24,111 nucleotides of DNA from CAYLZN01 sp964387935 (GTDB lineage: Bacteria; Acidobacteriota; Vicinamibacteria; Vicinamibacterales; JAFNAJ01): NCBI GenBank assembly GCA_964387935.1, contig CAYLZN010000049.1, positions 1 through 24,111 of the forward strand. The letters are read 5' to 3'. The translations under genes and the position numbers were made by a program. Positions 8,183 through 17,200 of the stretch are shown piece after piece. The notes under the pieces are model-generated. The model saw nothing but the letters and a program-made list of their open reading frames with translations. It did not search any database and was not told where the DNA came from. Every line of letters begins with the position of its first letter. Within the stretch, counting starts at the first letter, position 1.

Positions 8183-8191
8183 TGCTAAGCT
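8183..8191 (+). promoter_or_regulatory. Extended -10 element of the DUF433/DUF5615 operon
   Basis: TGCTAAGCT combines a TGn extension with a TAnnCT hexamer and ends 6 nt before the ATG. There is no Shine-Dalgarno sequence, so the antitoxin may be translated from a leaderless transcript. No convincing -35 is seen. Apart from this and the methyltransferase promoter, 8009-8197 shows nothing I can name. Confidence 0.4.
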
Positions 8192-8197
8192 GATCTC

Positions 8198-8422
8198 ATG
8201 GACTACCGCCCCTACATCACGATCGAACCTGACAAGCGTGGGGGCAAGCCGTGCATTCGCGGTTTGCGGATCACGGTGTATGACGTCCTGGAGTATCTCG
8301 CCGCAGGCATGTCGGCTGACGACATTGTTGCTGAATTCCCTGATCTGACGGTTGACGACGTTCGCGCCTGCCTGGCCTTCGCAGCCGATCGAGAGCGGAA
8401 GCTCGTCAAGTTGCCGGCATGA
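8198..8422 (+). CDS. DUF433 family antitoxin
   Basis: A 74-residue protein matching the DUF433 winged-helix family: ITIEPDKRGGKPCIRG, then RITVYDVLEYLAAGMSADDI and FPDLTVDDVRACLAFAAD. DUF433 proteins bind DNA and are usually encoded just upstream of a PIN-like toxin, whose activity they block and whose operon they repress. Here the stop overlaps the start of the next gene by four bases (ATGA), which indicates translational coupling. Base composition is less GC-rich than in the neighbouring methyltransferase gene, consistent with a mobile cassette. The assignment is confident from the family pattern; function was not tested. Confidence 0.88.
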   Translation: MDYRPYITIEPDKRGGKPCIRGLRITVYDVLEYLAAGMSADDIVAEFPDLTVDDVRACLAFAADRERKLVKLPA

Positions 8423-8751
8423 GACTGCTGTTGGACCAGAACCTGTCTCACCGATTGGTCGGGCCTCTCAGTCATGTCTTTCCGGGCACGACTCATGTTC
8501 GTCTGGTCGGGCTGGAACGGGCGTCCGACGATGCTGTCTGGAGGTATGCGAAGGACAACGGCTATGTGATCGTGTCGAAGGACAGCGACTTCCATCAGCG
8601 CAGCTTGGTCGAGGGGCTCCCGCCCAAGGTCGTCTGGATCCAGCGCGGTAACTGCCGGACTTCCGAAATCGAACTGCTCATGGCTCGGAACGCAGACGCG
8701 CTGCGGGCCTTCGCGCTCGATCCGCACGCGACGTTCCTGGAGCTGGCGTAG
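8419..8751 (+). CDS. DUF5615 PIN-like toxin
   Basis: A 110-residue protein of the Mut7-C/DUF5615 PIN-like fold. It starts LLLDQNLSHRLV, where the Asp of DQN is the first acidic metal ligand. VIVSKDSDFHQRS supplies the next pair, and WIQRGNCRT is the usual third strand. PIN-fold toxins are magnesium-dependent RNases. It overlaps the DUF433 antitoxin gene by four bases, and this gene pairing is a recognised type II toxin-antitoxin arrangement. Length is normal and the acidic residues are intact, so it is probably functional. The RNA target is unknown. Confidence 0.87.
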   Translation: MRLLLDQNLSHRLVGPLSHVFPGTTHVRLVGLERASDDAVWRYAKDNGYVIVSKDSDFHQRSLVEGLPPKVVWIQRGNCRTSEIELLMARNADALRAFALDPHATFLELA

Positions 8752-8993
8752 ACCCCTCCACGCCAAGGGTCGCGTTACGACGGCTGGGCGCCCGCGGAAA
8801 CGTCGTGAGGCGCCACCGTTCCACCGACCCACGACGGATAGCCGAACGATCCCCGCTCGGTACCCCGGCCGCGGAAACGCGAAGGACTCGAGCGGTCTGC
8901 CTTGCGAGCATCGGTATTTGGGGTTCTCTGCCGGAGCCGACGCGACGACGACATCACGGTCGAAGATCACGAGGCGCGTCGCGGGGCGCGCGG
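8752..8993. other. Gene-poor spacer after the toxin-antitoxin pair
   Basis: No open frame here shows a recognisable protein pattern on either strand. I see no strong hairpin with a T-tract and no tandem repeat. It leads directly into the methyltransferase relic, so it may be decayed coding sequence. Confidence 0.5.
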
Positions 8994-9069
8994 GCGATGT
9001 GCGCGATCGCCATGCCGCCGCACGCCGAGTCCGGCCCGGGGTCGATGCGATCCGGCGATGCCTCGAGGA
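8994..9069 (-). pseudogene. Relic fragment of a TrmA/RlmD-type methyltransferase gene
   Basis: These 76 bases match 7755-7830, inside the intact methyltransferase gene, at 70 of 76 positions by eye and in the same orientation. Translated on the minus strand the fragment reads LEASPDRIDPGPDSACGGM, against LEASADRIDPGPDPACGGM in the intact gene. The similarity then passes to HIARAP, which resembles a later segment (RIARAP) of the intact protein, so an internal deletion is possible. No start, catalytic part or flanking homology is seen. It lies just downstream of the stop of the DUF5719-like gene. Confidence 0.75.
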
Positions 9070-9079
9070 GGCAGGAAGG

Positions 9080-10513
9080 CTACGGCACCCGCACAGCGAA
9101 GAGGCTGGACCCGGAAGACCAGAGGGATTGTGTGCTGCTCGTGTAGATCGACGACTCCACCACGATCGGCGCCGGGTTCGGGCCGACGCTTTCGACCATC
9201 GCCCAGAAGCTCGAGGAGTAGCGGAACTTGATCTGCCCTCCGAAGAACGGGTCGAACCAATCCTCCACGAAGACCGTGGCCCGCCCCCGACCTGGGATCG
9301 ACAGGGTTGCTGCCTGCGGCCAGTAGTAGAACTCGTCCGGGAACACCGTGACTGACACCGTGGCGGTCAGGTCGGAGGCATTCGACACGAGGATGAACCC
9401 ATCGAAGGGGAAGAAGTACTTCCCGGCCTGTCCATCCGGGATCACCCACTTCGTGCCTGCCCCGGGGCTGCCCGCTGACGCATGCGATCCATACCAGCCC
9501 GATGCGTCGCCGGGCCACCACATGGACCGCTCCACGACGATGGGCACGCCATTCGTCGAGATGACCTCCATCGAGACCGCCGCGCTCGTCAGCCGAGGGT
9601 CCTCCCAGTCCACCCACACGTTGAAGCGACTCGCAGGATCCACGCGATAGCTCTTCCTGATCTCGGTGCCATCGACGAGGAAGTACCTGACGTCCACGTC
9701 GGCTCGGCGTTCGTTCGGGTTCGCGATGAGCAGGAACGTGTCGAACAGGGCGCCCGTGCAGCCTTCCGCGAAGTGCCAGGAGGTGGACGGCGCCGTCACA
9801 CCGGGCGCGGCGTCGCCACCCACGAGAGGCTCCCCGGCGCGGCTCAGGTACATCGCCCGCTCGACGACGATGGGGACACCGGTGGTGGAGGTGATGACGG
9901 CTGCCACGTCGGTGTTTCCGAGGGCCGGGTCTTCGAGATCGACCCAGATGGTGAAGCGCCGTTGAGGCGCAATGGTATGGGCCTTGACTACCGTGCCGGC
10001 CCCGCCTGGCAGGAGGTAGCGGATGGAGATCTCAGCCGGGTCGTTGCCGGGATTCGCGATCAGGTAGAACAGGTCGAAACCCGAATGCGTGGCCCCCTCC
10101 GCCAGATACCAGGTTGTCGAGGCTTCAGGAATTCCGGTCGCCATGTGCTGACCCGAGGGCCACGACACCGTGCGACTTGCGACGACCCTGGCGTTGCTTC
10201 CGATGACCAGGGAGAACGTCGAGGACTCCAGTCCGGGGATGTCCGCAACGCTGACGACCTCGCGCTCGAGACTCCGTATGCTCAACTGCTGCGAGACCAC
10301 CGTCCCGTCGTCCTTCAGGAAGCGGAGTGTCACCGCCGCTGCGATCGTGTCGACGTTCACGATCGAAAACGACGTGCTGAACAGACCGGGCCTGGTGACC
10401 CCCTCAGCGAAGTAGACCGAGTGTGTCGCGCCGCGTCCGGGTGAGACTCCGAGACACGAGGTCAGCAGCAGGGCGACTGCTACCTGTCTCGAGAGTCCAC
10501 CCGCAGCGGCCAT
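9080..10513 (-). CDS. DUF5719-like four-repeat beta-sandwich surface protein, possible lipoprotein
   Basis: The protein has 477 residues, using the ATG at 10513 that follows GGGAGG at good spacing; two GTG codons just upstream are less likely starts. Residues 11-20 (VAVALLLTSC) end in a lipobox-like LTSC, suggesting lipid attachment at Cys20, although cleavage by signal peptidase I near residue 29 is also possible. The rest is four related units at about 33-120, 134-222, 245-333 and 355-457. Each has an aromatic-FAEG or WYLAEG opening, a (F)xLIANP core, a VWVDxEDP turn and a GVPIVVERxM close. Such repeats resemble DUF5719-type extracellular domains of unknown function. The gene starts 45 bp after the giant SGNH-adhesin gene on the same strand, so the two are probably one operon. 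The repeat structure is certain, the family name moderately so. Confidence 0.75.
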   Translation of the reverse strand: MAAAGGLSRQVAVALLLTSCLGVSPGRGATHSVYFAEGVTRPGLFSTSFSIVNVDTIAAAVTLRFLKDDGTVVSQQLSIRSLEREVVSVADIPGLESSTFSLVIGSNARVVASRTVSWPSGQHMATGIPEASTTWYLAEGATHSGFDLFYLIANPGNDPAEISIRYLLPGGAGTVVKAHTIAPQRRFTIWVDLEDPALGNTDVAAVITSTTGVPIVVERAMYLSRAGEPLVGGDAAPGVTAPSTSWHFAEGCTGALFDTFLLIANPNERRADVDVRYFLVDGTEIRKSYRVDPASRFNVWVDWEDPRLTSAAVSMEVISTNGVPIVVERSMWWPGDASGWYGSHASAGSPGAGTKWVIPDGQAGKYFFPFDGFILVSNASDLTATVSVTVFPDEFYYWPQAATLSIPGRGRATVFVEDWFDPFFGGQIKFRYSSSFWAMVESVGPNPAPIVVESSIYTSSTQSLWSSGSSLFAVRVP

Positions 10514-10558
10514 CACCACCTCCCGGCTGGCGCCGGCCCGACAGCCCTCCCGTACTTC

Positions 10559-13500
10559 CTACGGCTGCGGCCTTGCGATGGGCTCAACCGGCTTCTTCAC
10601 CGTCGTCATCCAGCCGATCCCGCTCGTGGACGTGTGGAGCAGCGCACACTCCATCGACTCGACCCTGCAGACATAGAGACCGACCGTCCCAGCAGTGGTT
10701 GTCGGTCCCACGTAGGCGAGGTGCTCGTCGTCCACGAGCGCCAGGTGCGCCAATTCAGTCCCCGCGCGCTCCGAGATCTCGCGCAGCACCTGCTCCGGTC
10801 CGTGCGCCTCGGTCTCCTTTGTTGCGAGGCGGCGCCTGATGATCTGGCCACGGTCGGCGTCGATCCGTTTCAGGTAGTAGACGATGTCCCCGGCCGCGGA
10901 CATCACCGGCCGGTAGGCCAGGCTGACGGCGTCCGCGCCCGGGTCCGATGCGGCCGTGGCGCGACAGAGCTGCTGCGCGCCCTCGACCTCGCAGAGGCGT
11001 GCTTCGAGGATTCGGTCGAAGCCCGATCCGCCGACACCGGCCTCGACTACGGCGCGGTCACCCGATTCGTTCCAGGCGAAGCCGCCCCGGAACGTGTCGA
11101 GCCCGAAGGGCGTGAGCCACTCGCCCGTCTGCCAGGCTTTCATGGCGCGCGCGGTCAGGTCGTGCGCGTAGAGGTAGCCGTCCGGACCGTTGAAGATGAA
11201 CTGCGTCGAGCTGCCCGGGAGCCACGTGAGGGTCTGGACCCACGGCGCGGCGAACACTGGCGAGTGCCGCTGCGAGTCGATCTCGCAGACGGCGATGGAG
11301 GCCGTGTCGCCCCACCCCTGCGAGTAGGCCACGCGTCGCCTGTCGGCAGACGGCGCGAACAGCACGACCAGACCGTCCGGCGCGCTCATCGCGTCGCCGA
11401 GGTCGTTGCCGCTCGCGTCCACCCTGCGGATGCGAGCGCCCTCCGAGAACCAGATCTCCGTGCTCGGCTTCGCAGGCGCGACGGCCACGGTGAACGCGCG
11501 CGACGCGGCCTCACCCTGCCCGTCCTCGACACGAACCGACAGCGTGCACGGCTGGGCGGTCCGCGATGTATTGGTGGGCGCGACCCATGTCGGGGCCGCC
11601 ACCGCTGGATCAGGCGTGAACGTGCCCGGTTCGAGCGCCTCGGCGCAGGCGGCCTCCCAGGTGTAGGCCAGGTCGTGGTCCTGCGAGTCCGCAGCCGCCA
11701 CGGCCATCGGGACCGATTCGGCGGAGGCCACCTGCTCGGGCGGTGTGGGCGCGTCGGAGACCGTCACCGTGTGAAACGGACCGACGACCGTCTTGTGGAA
11801 GTAGCTGCCCGTGACGGACTCACCCACGTCGTTGATGCAGGTGATGCGCACCAGGCAGTTCACGCCACCGCCCGCAGGATTCGTGGGCGGCGTCCACGTT
11901 GGCGTTGCCGACGACTGGTTCGGTGCGAAGCTCCCGCTGCCCGACACTTCAGCGCAGGTCACCTGCCAGAGATACGACTGAGTGCGGCCCGGTTTGTCGG
12001 CGATGTCTGCGCCGAGCGCGACCGTGTCGCCCACCGACGAGGGGTTCGGAGTGCCCGTGGGCCCGGAGATGAGGGTCAGCTTGTCGACGGGCGGCCTGGC
12101 GGGAAGGACCGTCACGCTGACCGATCGCGACACCGGCGGCGCCTTGTCCTGCCCGTCGTCCACGGTGACGGTGAGCGTGCAGGCGACCGGTGCGGTTGTC
12201 GTGTTAGCTGGCGCCTTCCACGTGGGCGACTGCGCTGACGGGGCCGGGGCGAACGTGCCCGAAGGCGCGCCGGTGCAGGTGCTTGCCCACTGGAAGGTCA
12301 GGCCGTGGTCGAACGAGTCCGATGCTGCGATCGCCAGAGCCGCTTCTCCTGCGGAGGCGACGGAGGCTGGTGTGGCGGTCGGCCCGGAGGTGATGGTGAT
12401 AACGTCGGGTTTGTTCTGGACGGTAATCGTGAAGGCCAGAACCTCTGATGCTGAGGCCGAGTCAGTGACACGCAGCACCGCGGGGAACACTCCGGGGCTC
12501 GTTGGCGTCCAGTTCATGCGACAGATGCTCGGTTCCAGGGGCGCGAAGGTCCCGGGAGGCTCCAACGGCGTCACAAACGCACAGAAGTACGGCGGCACTC
12601 CCCCGGACACCTGGAAGTCGACAACGCACGGCACCCCAACCTGGCACGTCGGCGGCGTGATCGGCGGCACGATCAGGATCGGTCCCGGCAGGACCTTCAG
12701 TGTGAACTCCCTGCTCGCCGACTGGTTGTTGGCTCCTTTCACCGTGAGCACGAAGGAATAGTCACCGCGCGTCGTGGGTGTGCCGTGCAACGTCGGCCAC
12801 TCGAACGAGGCAATGCCGGGCGGTAGGGTTCCGGACACCGAGTAGGTGTACGGAGTCAGGCCACCTGTCACCTCGAATGTGACGGCGTACAGCTCCGTGG
12901 CCCTCGCGTTGGGCAGCGGACTCAACGTCAGGATCGTGGGCGGACCCGGCTGCACCTCGAGTGTGAACTCCCGTGAGTCCGACTTGGCGTCGGCATCCTG
13001 CACCTTGATCTTGAAGGTCGAAGTGGCCGGCGCTGTGGGCGTCCCCGTGATGGTGTTGCCGCTCAGGGTCAGCCCTGGAGGCAACGAACCCGGTTCCACG
13101 CTCCATACCAGTGGCGCTCTGCCGCCGCTTGCCTCGAGGGTCGCGGAGTACGAGGTTCCCTGGATGGCGTCTGGCAGAGCGGACGTCGTGATCCTCACCC
13201 CTACCGGCCGGGGCAGAACTACGTGATCCGGGCACGACCGCTTTTCGGTCACGGTCTGCACCGTGATCAAGCACTTGAAGCCACTGCCTGGCGGAGGCGT
13301 CCACTTCACAATTTCCTGGCTCGCATTCGGATCAAACCGACTGGGACCAAGGCCAGGGTCGTTGCATACGACCTGCCACATCAGCGGCAGGCCGGCCCCC
13401 TGTGCGTTGAGGGTGACCGGGGCGCCCTCGAAAGAGGGGTTGGGTGTGCACGTGGGCCACCGGGCGGGCTTTGCGGTCACCGACACTTGGACTTGGCCGG

Positions 13501-14257
13501 TCTTTGAATCCGCTCGCCCCGGGCCGTCGTCAGCCGTCACCGAGAGCACACAGGTCTGCGTGGCGCCGGTGGTGTTGACCGGTGCCGTCCAACTCGGCGA
13601 CTTGACGCTGTCGCCGTTGGGGAACGCGCCGCCATCGAGAGGAGGGGCACAGGATCCAGTCCAGCGATACGTGAGCGCGTGACCGAGCGAGTCGGTCGCT
13701 TCGACGTTGAGGTTCGTCTGACCGCCGGAGTCGATCTGAGCTGGTGTGGCGGTGACGGAAATGATGGAAATCGTGTCGCCTCGAACAGTGAGGCGGAACC
13801 GCTTCGTGTCTTCGTTGTCGCCCTGGTCCTGCACTGTCACGATGAAGTCGAAGATCCCTTCCAATGAAGGCGTGCCTGTGATCGTTCCTGTCTGAGGTGA
13901 GAGTGCCAGCCCGTCGGGAGGGCGACAGTAAGATCCCGGAGTCTCAGCGCAACCCAGTGGACCTGGACTGCCCCACAACCAGTTCCGTGCACCGAAGCCC
14001 CCTGAAGCCTCGAGTTGGAAGAAGTACGGAACGCCTAGGGTTCCGTCAGGCGGACTTGGGGGGATGATCCTCAGCACCGCCGCATGCACCGTGAGCGAGA
14101 CGGTCGCCTCCGAGAACTGACCGTTGGCACCAGTTACGCGGACCGTCGACAAGGACCAGGTTCCTGCCTGCGCCGGAGTTCCCGCGAGGGTGCCGTCGGG
14201 CAAGAGGATCAAGCCTGGCGGCAAGTTCGAGCGGGGTGTCCAGGTGTAGGGTTGGAG
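10559..14257 (-). CDS. C-terminal continuation of the giant SGNH-adhesin, after the in-frame TGA
   Basis: This stretch is in the same frame as 14258-21316 and completes the Ig-like domain cut by the TGA at 14258-14260, so it is not an independent gene; a TTG at 14224 with no signal peptide is not a credible start. Numbering on the joined chain (3,585 codons): He_PIG Ig-like domains at about 2327-2411, 2412-2512, 2705-2790, 2791-2877 and 2878-2967. PKD-like domains, each with a Cys pair and a WTxPxN motif, lie at 2521-2614, 2621-2702, 2970-3070, 3078-3177 and 3181-3281. A propeller-like module at 3290-3570 ends the protein. No sortase, PEP-CTERM or other sorting signal is visible at the C-terminus (KKPVEPIARPQP). 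GC is higher than in the N-terminal part. If the TGA is real, this part is expressed only by readthrough. Confidence 0.85.
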   Translation of the reverse strand, partial: LQPYTWTPRSNLPPGLILLPDGTLAGTPAQAGTWSLSTVRVTGANGQFSEATVSLTVHAAVLRIIPPSPPDGTLGVPYFFQLEASGGFGARNWLWGSPGPLGCAETPGSYCRPPDGLALSPQTGTITGTPSLEGIFDFIVTVQDQGDNEDTKRFRLTVRGDTISIISVTATPAQIDSGGQTNLNVEATDSLGHALTYRWTGSCAPPLDGGAFPNGDSVKSPSWTAPVNTTGATQTCVLSVTADDGPGRADSKTGQVQVSVTAKPARWPTCTPNPSFEGAPVTLNAQGAGLPLMWQVVCNDPGLGPSRFDPNASQEIVKWTPPPGSGFKCLITVQTVTEKRSCPDHVVLPRPVGVRITTSALPDAIQGTSYSATLEASGGRAPLVWSVEPGSLPPGLTLSGNTITGTPTAPATSTFKIKVQDADAKSDSREFTLEVQPGPPTILTLSPLPNARATELYAVTFEVTGGLTPYTYSVSGTLPPGIASFEWPTLHGTPTTRGDYSFVLTVKGANNQSASREFTLKVLPGPILIVPPITPPTCQVGVPCVVDFQVSGGVPPYFCAFVTPLEPPGTFAPLEPSICRMNWTPTSPGVFPAVLRVTDSASASEVLAFTITVQNKPDVITITSGPTATPASVASAGEAALAIAASDSFDHGLTFQWASTCTGAPSGTFAPAPSAQSPTWKAPANTTTAPVACTLTVTVDDGQDKAPPVSRSVSVTVLPARPPVDKLTLISGPTGTPNPSSVGDTVALGADIADKPGRTQSYLWQVTCAEVSGSGSFAPNQSSATPTWTPPTNPAGGGVNCLVRITCINDVGESVTGSYFHKTVVGPFHTVTVSDAPTPPEQVASAESVPMAVAAADSQDHDLAYTWEAACAEALEPGTFTPDPAVAAPTWVAPTNTSRTAQPCTLSVRVEDGQGEAASRAFTVAVAPAKPSTEIWFSEGARIRRVDASGNDLGDAMSAPDGLVVLFAPSADRRRVAYSQGWGDTASIAVCEIDSQRHSPVFAAPWVQTLTWLPGSSTQFIFNGPDGYLYAHDLTARAMKAWQTGEWLTPFGLDTFRGGFAWNESGDRAVVEAGVGGSGFDRILEARLCEVEGAQQLCRATAASDPGADAVSLAYRPVMSAAGDIVYYLKRIDADRGQIIRRRLATKETEAHGPEQVLREISERAGTELAHLALVDDEHLAYVGPTTTAGTVGLYVCRVESMECALLHTSTSGIGWMTTVKKPVEPIARPQP
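10607..11449 (-). repeat. Propeller-like module, copy 2 (protein-level duplication)
   Basis: Residues 3290-3570 of the joined giant protein. It shares with copy 1 the order TxSWLP/TLTWLPG, QFIFNGPDGYLYAHD, FGLDTFRGGFAW and LCEVEGAQQLC. The two copies lie about 1,280 residues apart and are clearly diverged. Confidence 0.75.
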
Positions 14258-14260
14258 TCA
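14258..14260 (-). other. In-frame TGA splitting the giant adhesin gene
   Basis: The codon sequence reads FQATG-stop-LQPYTW. A sister domain of the same protein reads EVTGGLTPYTY, so a Gly codon (GGA) is expected where TGA stands, which is a single G-to-T change on the coding strand (plus-strand position 14260). The frame is unbroken before and after. Confidence 0.9.
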
Positions 14261-17200
14261 TCCGGTCGCCTGGAACTTGAAGCTGTACGGTTCTCCGACC
14301 CGGCCGTCCGGCAGCGGACTCGAAGTCGTGATGGCGGGAGCTCCGGGCTGGATGGTGAGGCTGAATTGCTTGGGATCGGATGACAGGTTGGCTGAGTCCG
14401 TGACCACTACCTTGAACGACGCAGTGACCGGCGAGGTTGGGGTTCCCCTGATGATGCCAGTGACAGGGTCGAGCCAGAGCCCGGGGGGCAGAGAACCTTC
14501 GACGATGCTCCATCTATAGGGAGGAGTGCCGCTGTTCGCCTGGAGCTGTAGATAGTAGGAGACCCGCTCGTAGCCGTGAGGCAGCGGACTCGGCGTGATG
14601 ATCGTCGGGCTCGGGGGCCTGGGTTGGACTATGTGGGTTGGACAACTGCCGCTGAGGTATCCGCCGTCGGCGCTGACGGCTTGCACGCTGACCCTGCATT
14701 GCATGTCTCCCGAATAGGGGTTGGCAGGTGGCGTCCATCTCGTCTCGCAGTAGCCAGGGCCAGGATCGAAAGAGCCAGGGCCAGGCGCTCCCGCACACAC
14801 GACCTGCCAGAGGCACTTCCAGGGAACAGAGGGAGCAGGGAGGATCATCTTGAGGTTGACCGGCTGCCCCGCGATTGAGGGATTCGGAACGCACGAGGGT
14901 CCGGGAGGCAGGGGATCATCGTCAGTGATCGTGATGCCGACCTCTCGGTTGGTTCCCACCGCCTCTCCCTGCAGCATCAGCCTCAGGGTTTTGGTGCCGT
15001 CGTGGACCCTGTCATCAATGACCTTCAGTGTCACGAACTTGGGCCCCGACTCGCCCGCTCCGAACATCACCTGTTGAGCGAGCGGCACGTAGTCGATTCC
15101 TGGAATCGCAAGCCCGGGCCGTTGGGTGATGACGTCGCCTGTCGAGACCAGGGCAGACAACGCACCTGCCGTCCCTCCGCTTCGTACCACTGGTATCGCC
15201 AGTTCCCCAGCGCCTTCGGGCACGGTCTCCTCAACGAGGCCGAACTCCATGGCGCCTGCCGGCGGTACTTCCAGCCACTCCCGGAACGGGCCGACGACTG
15301 GAACCGCCATCAATGCACCCAATGGCTCCTGGGCCGAGTAGATCGAGGCGCAACTGTCCGGCTCAGTGCTGCACAGCAGGACCTCATTCCCCTCGCCAGG
15401 AGGGGCACCGACGACCGCCACACGACCGTCGTCGGGTACCGCCACCGCGCCCAAGCCGCTGTTGTTTGCTGCAATAACGACCTCCATGCCAGACACAAGT
15501 GACTTCCTGATCAGTCGGTACTCGTTCCAGTTGATGCGTTGCACGTAGTAGCCGAAGTCCCCTGCGCTGGTGAGAGCGGGAGAGAAGGACACGTTCGCCC
15601 AACTGGTCGAACCGTCGTACGTCGGTGAGAACGCTTGCAGATTGCAGAGATGATGGGAATCGGCGGCCTCGCACAAGTTGCCACGAAGCACGATATCGCC
15701 ACCGGCGCCACTCGCACCGACCCGCACAAGTGCTGCACTTGCCCTAGCATCCCACGCGATCCCACCACGGAATGTGTCAAGGCCAAAGGCTTGAGAGACT
15801 GTGCTGTTGTCCTGCCAGAGAGAACTCGTTCGGTTGGAGACGTCGTATCGGTAGAGCTTCGAGCCCGGGCCGGCGTAGACGAACTGTTGACTCGTCGCAG
15901 GCAGCCACGAAATCGTCTGACACCATTCCTGAGAGAACAAGAATGTTCGTGCCCTTGTCGCGAAGTCGAACAGCCACACGGAGTAGTTGCCGTCCGAGAT
16001 TGGTGTTGTGTAGACGACCCGCGAGCCGTCGTCGCTGACGTCGAAATCGGCGACCGGTGCGTCCGCCGGGAGTACTGCGCGGACGATTCCATCCGTGTCC
16101 AGGAACTTCAGCGCGCTGCCCTCTGCCACGCCGAGCAACCTGGCATGATCGTCATCGAGGATTGTCACAACGGCCGCCCCCGGATCACCGAGGACGGCGC
16201 CTCCCTGCAAGTCGACCAGGGCGAGATTGATGGTCTCTGTCCCCTCGACCAGCCAGTCATCGAGGATTGGCAGTTCGACTGGCTTCGAGACCTCGTCGCC
16301 GTCGGCAAACGTCACGATGGCAGGTTCCGGGGATCCGTAGTCCATGCCGGCCGTCGCGGTTCCCCCCCCGGACTCAATCCGTGCGGACACGGCGCCGCCT
16401 GAACCGCCGGAGCGCGAGACGGTCAGGGTGGCCTTGCCAGCGTTCTCTGCCACGCTGTAGGTGACGGCGCTGAACCGTAGCTCGCCTGCCTTGACGAATG
16501 TCGCCGTCACCGGCGCGTCCGCTATCATGGTGAGCCTTGTCGGATTATCCGCTCCCGTCAGGGCACCGCTCCAACCGCTGAACACGCTCCCGGCGGCAGG
16601 CACTGCTTCAAGGGTCACCGTTGTTCCCGCGTCTACCGCCGCCGAGAGCGGGAGGGCACGCAGGGCCCCGTTGACCTTCACCTGCCCCGCGCCAGTGCCA
16701 GCAGATGTCACGGTGAGGCGGTGTTGCTGCACCGGCGTGGATCCGTACAGAGCCAGGATCTCTTCAGGGGGCAGGACTCGGCCGAAGATCCACACATCGT
16801 CGAGGCCACCAGTGAAGGTCCCCTGGTTGTACCCGTTACCAGCGATCCCCGATGCGTAACTGTTCTCGTTGAGTTCCCAGGCCGACGTGATGGAGGAGAC
16901 GAGCTTGCCGTTGACCCACAGGTCGTACCTCCCGTCGACTGAGCCCCTCCAGGTGCCGACCACGTGGTACCACCCCCGCTCCGGGATCGGGGCTTTCGCC
17001 ATCGGCACGTCATTCGCACCCTTGCGGATGCCTCCAGCCAAGCTGGCTTCTCCGGACAGGTACGAAAGATAGGCGCCTCGACCAAGCAGAGAGTTGACTG
17101 CCCCGCCACCGCCAGCGGCTAGATCGTCAATCCTGATCCAGGCGGACATCGAGAACGGCGCCGTCCTGCTCTCGAACCAGCGCTCCGTCACTTCGACCCA

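Noticed and set aside
8752..8970. Minus-strand open frame extending through the DUF5615 gene into the spacer
   Set aside because: Most of it is antisense to the toxin-antitoxin pair, and the remainder has no recognisable pattern.
14224..14224. Independent gene starting at a TTG at 14224
   Set aside because: The start would fall in the middle of an Ig-like domain, with no signal peptide.
14258..14260. Selenocysteine or programmed recoding at the TGA
   Set aside because: The TGA stands at a structural Gly position in an Ig-like domain with no redox motif, and I see no selenocysteine-type stem-loop following it.
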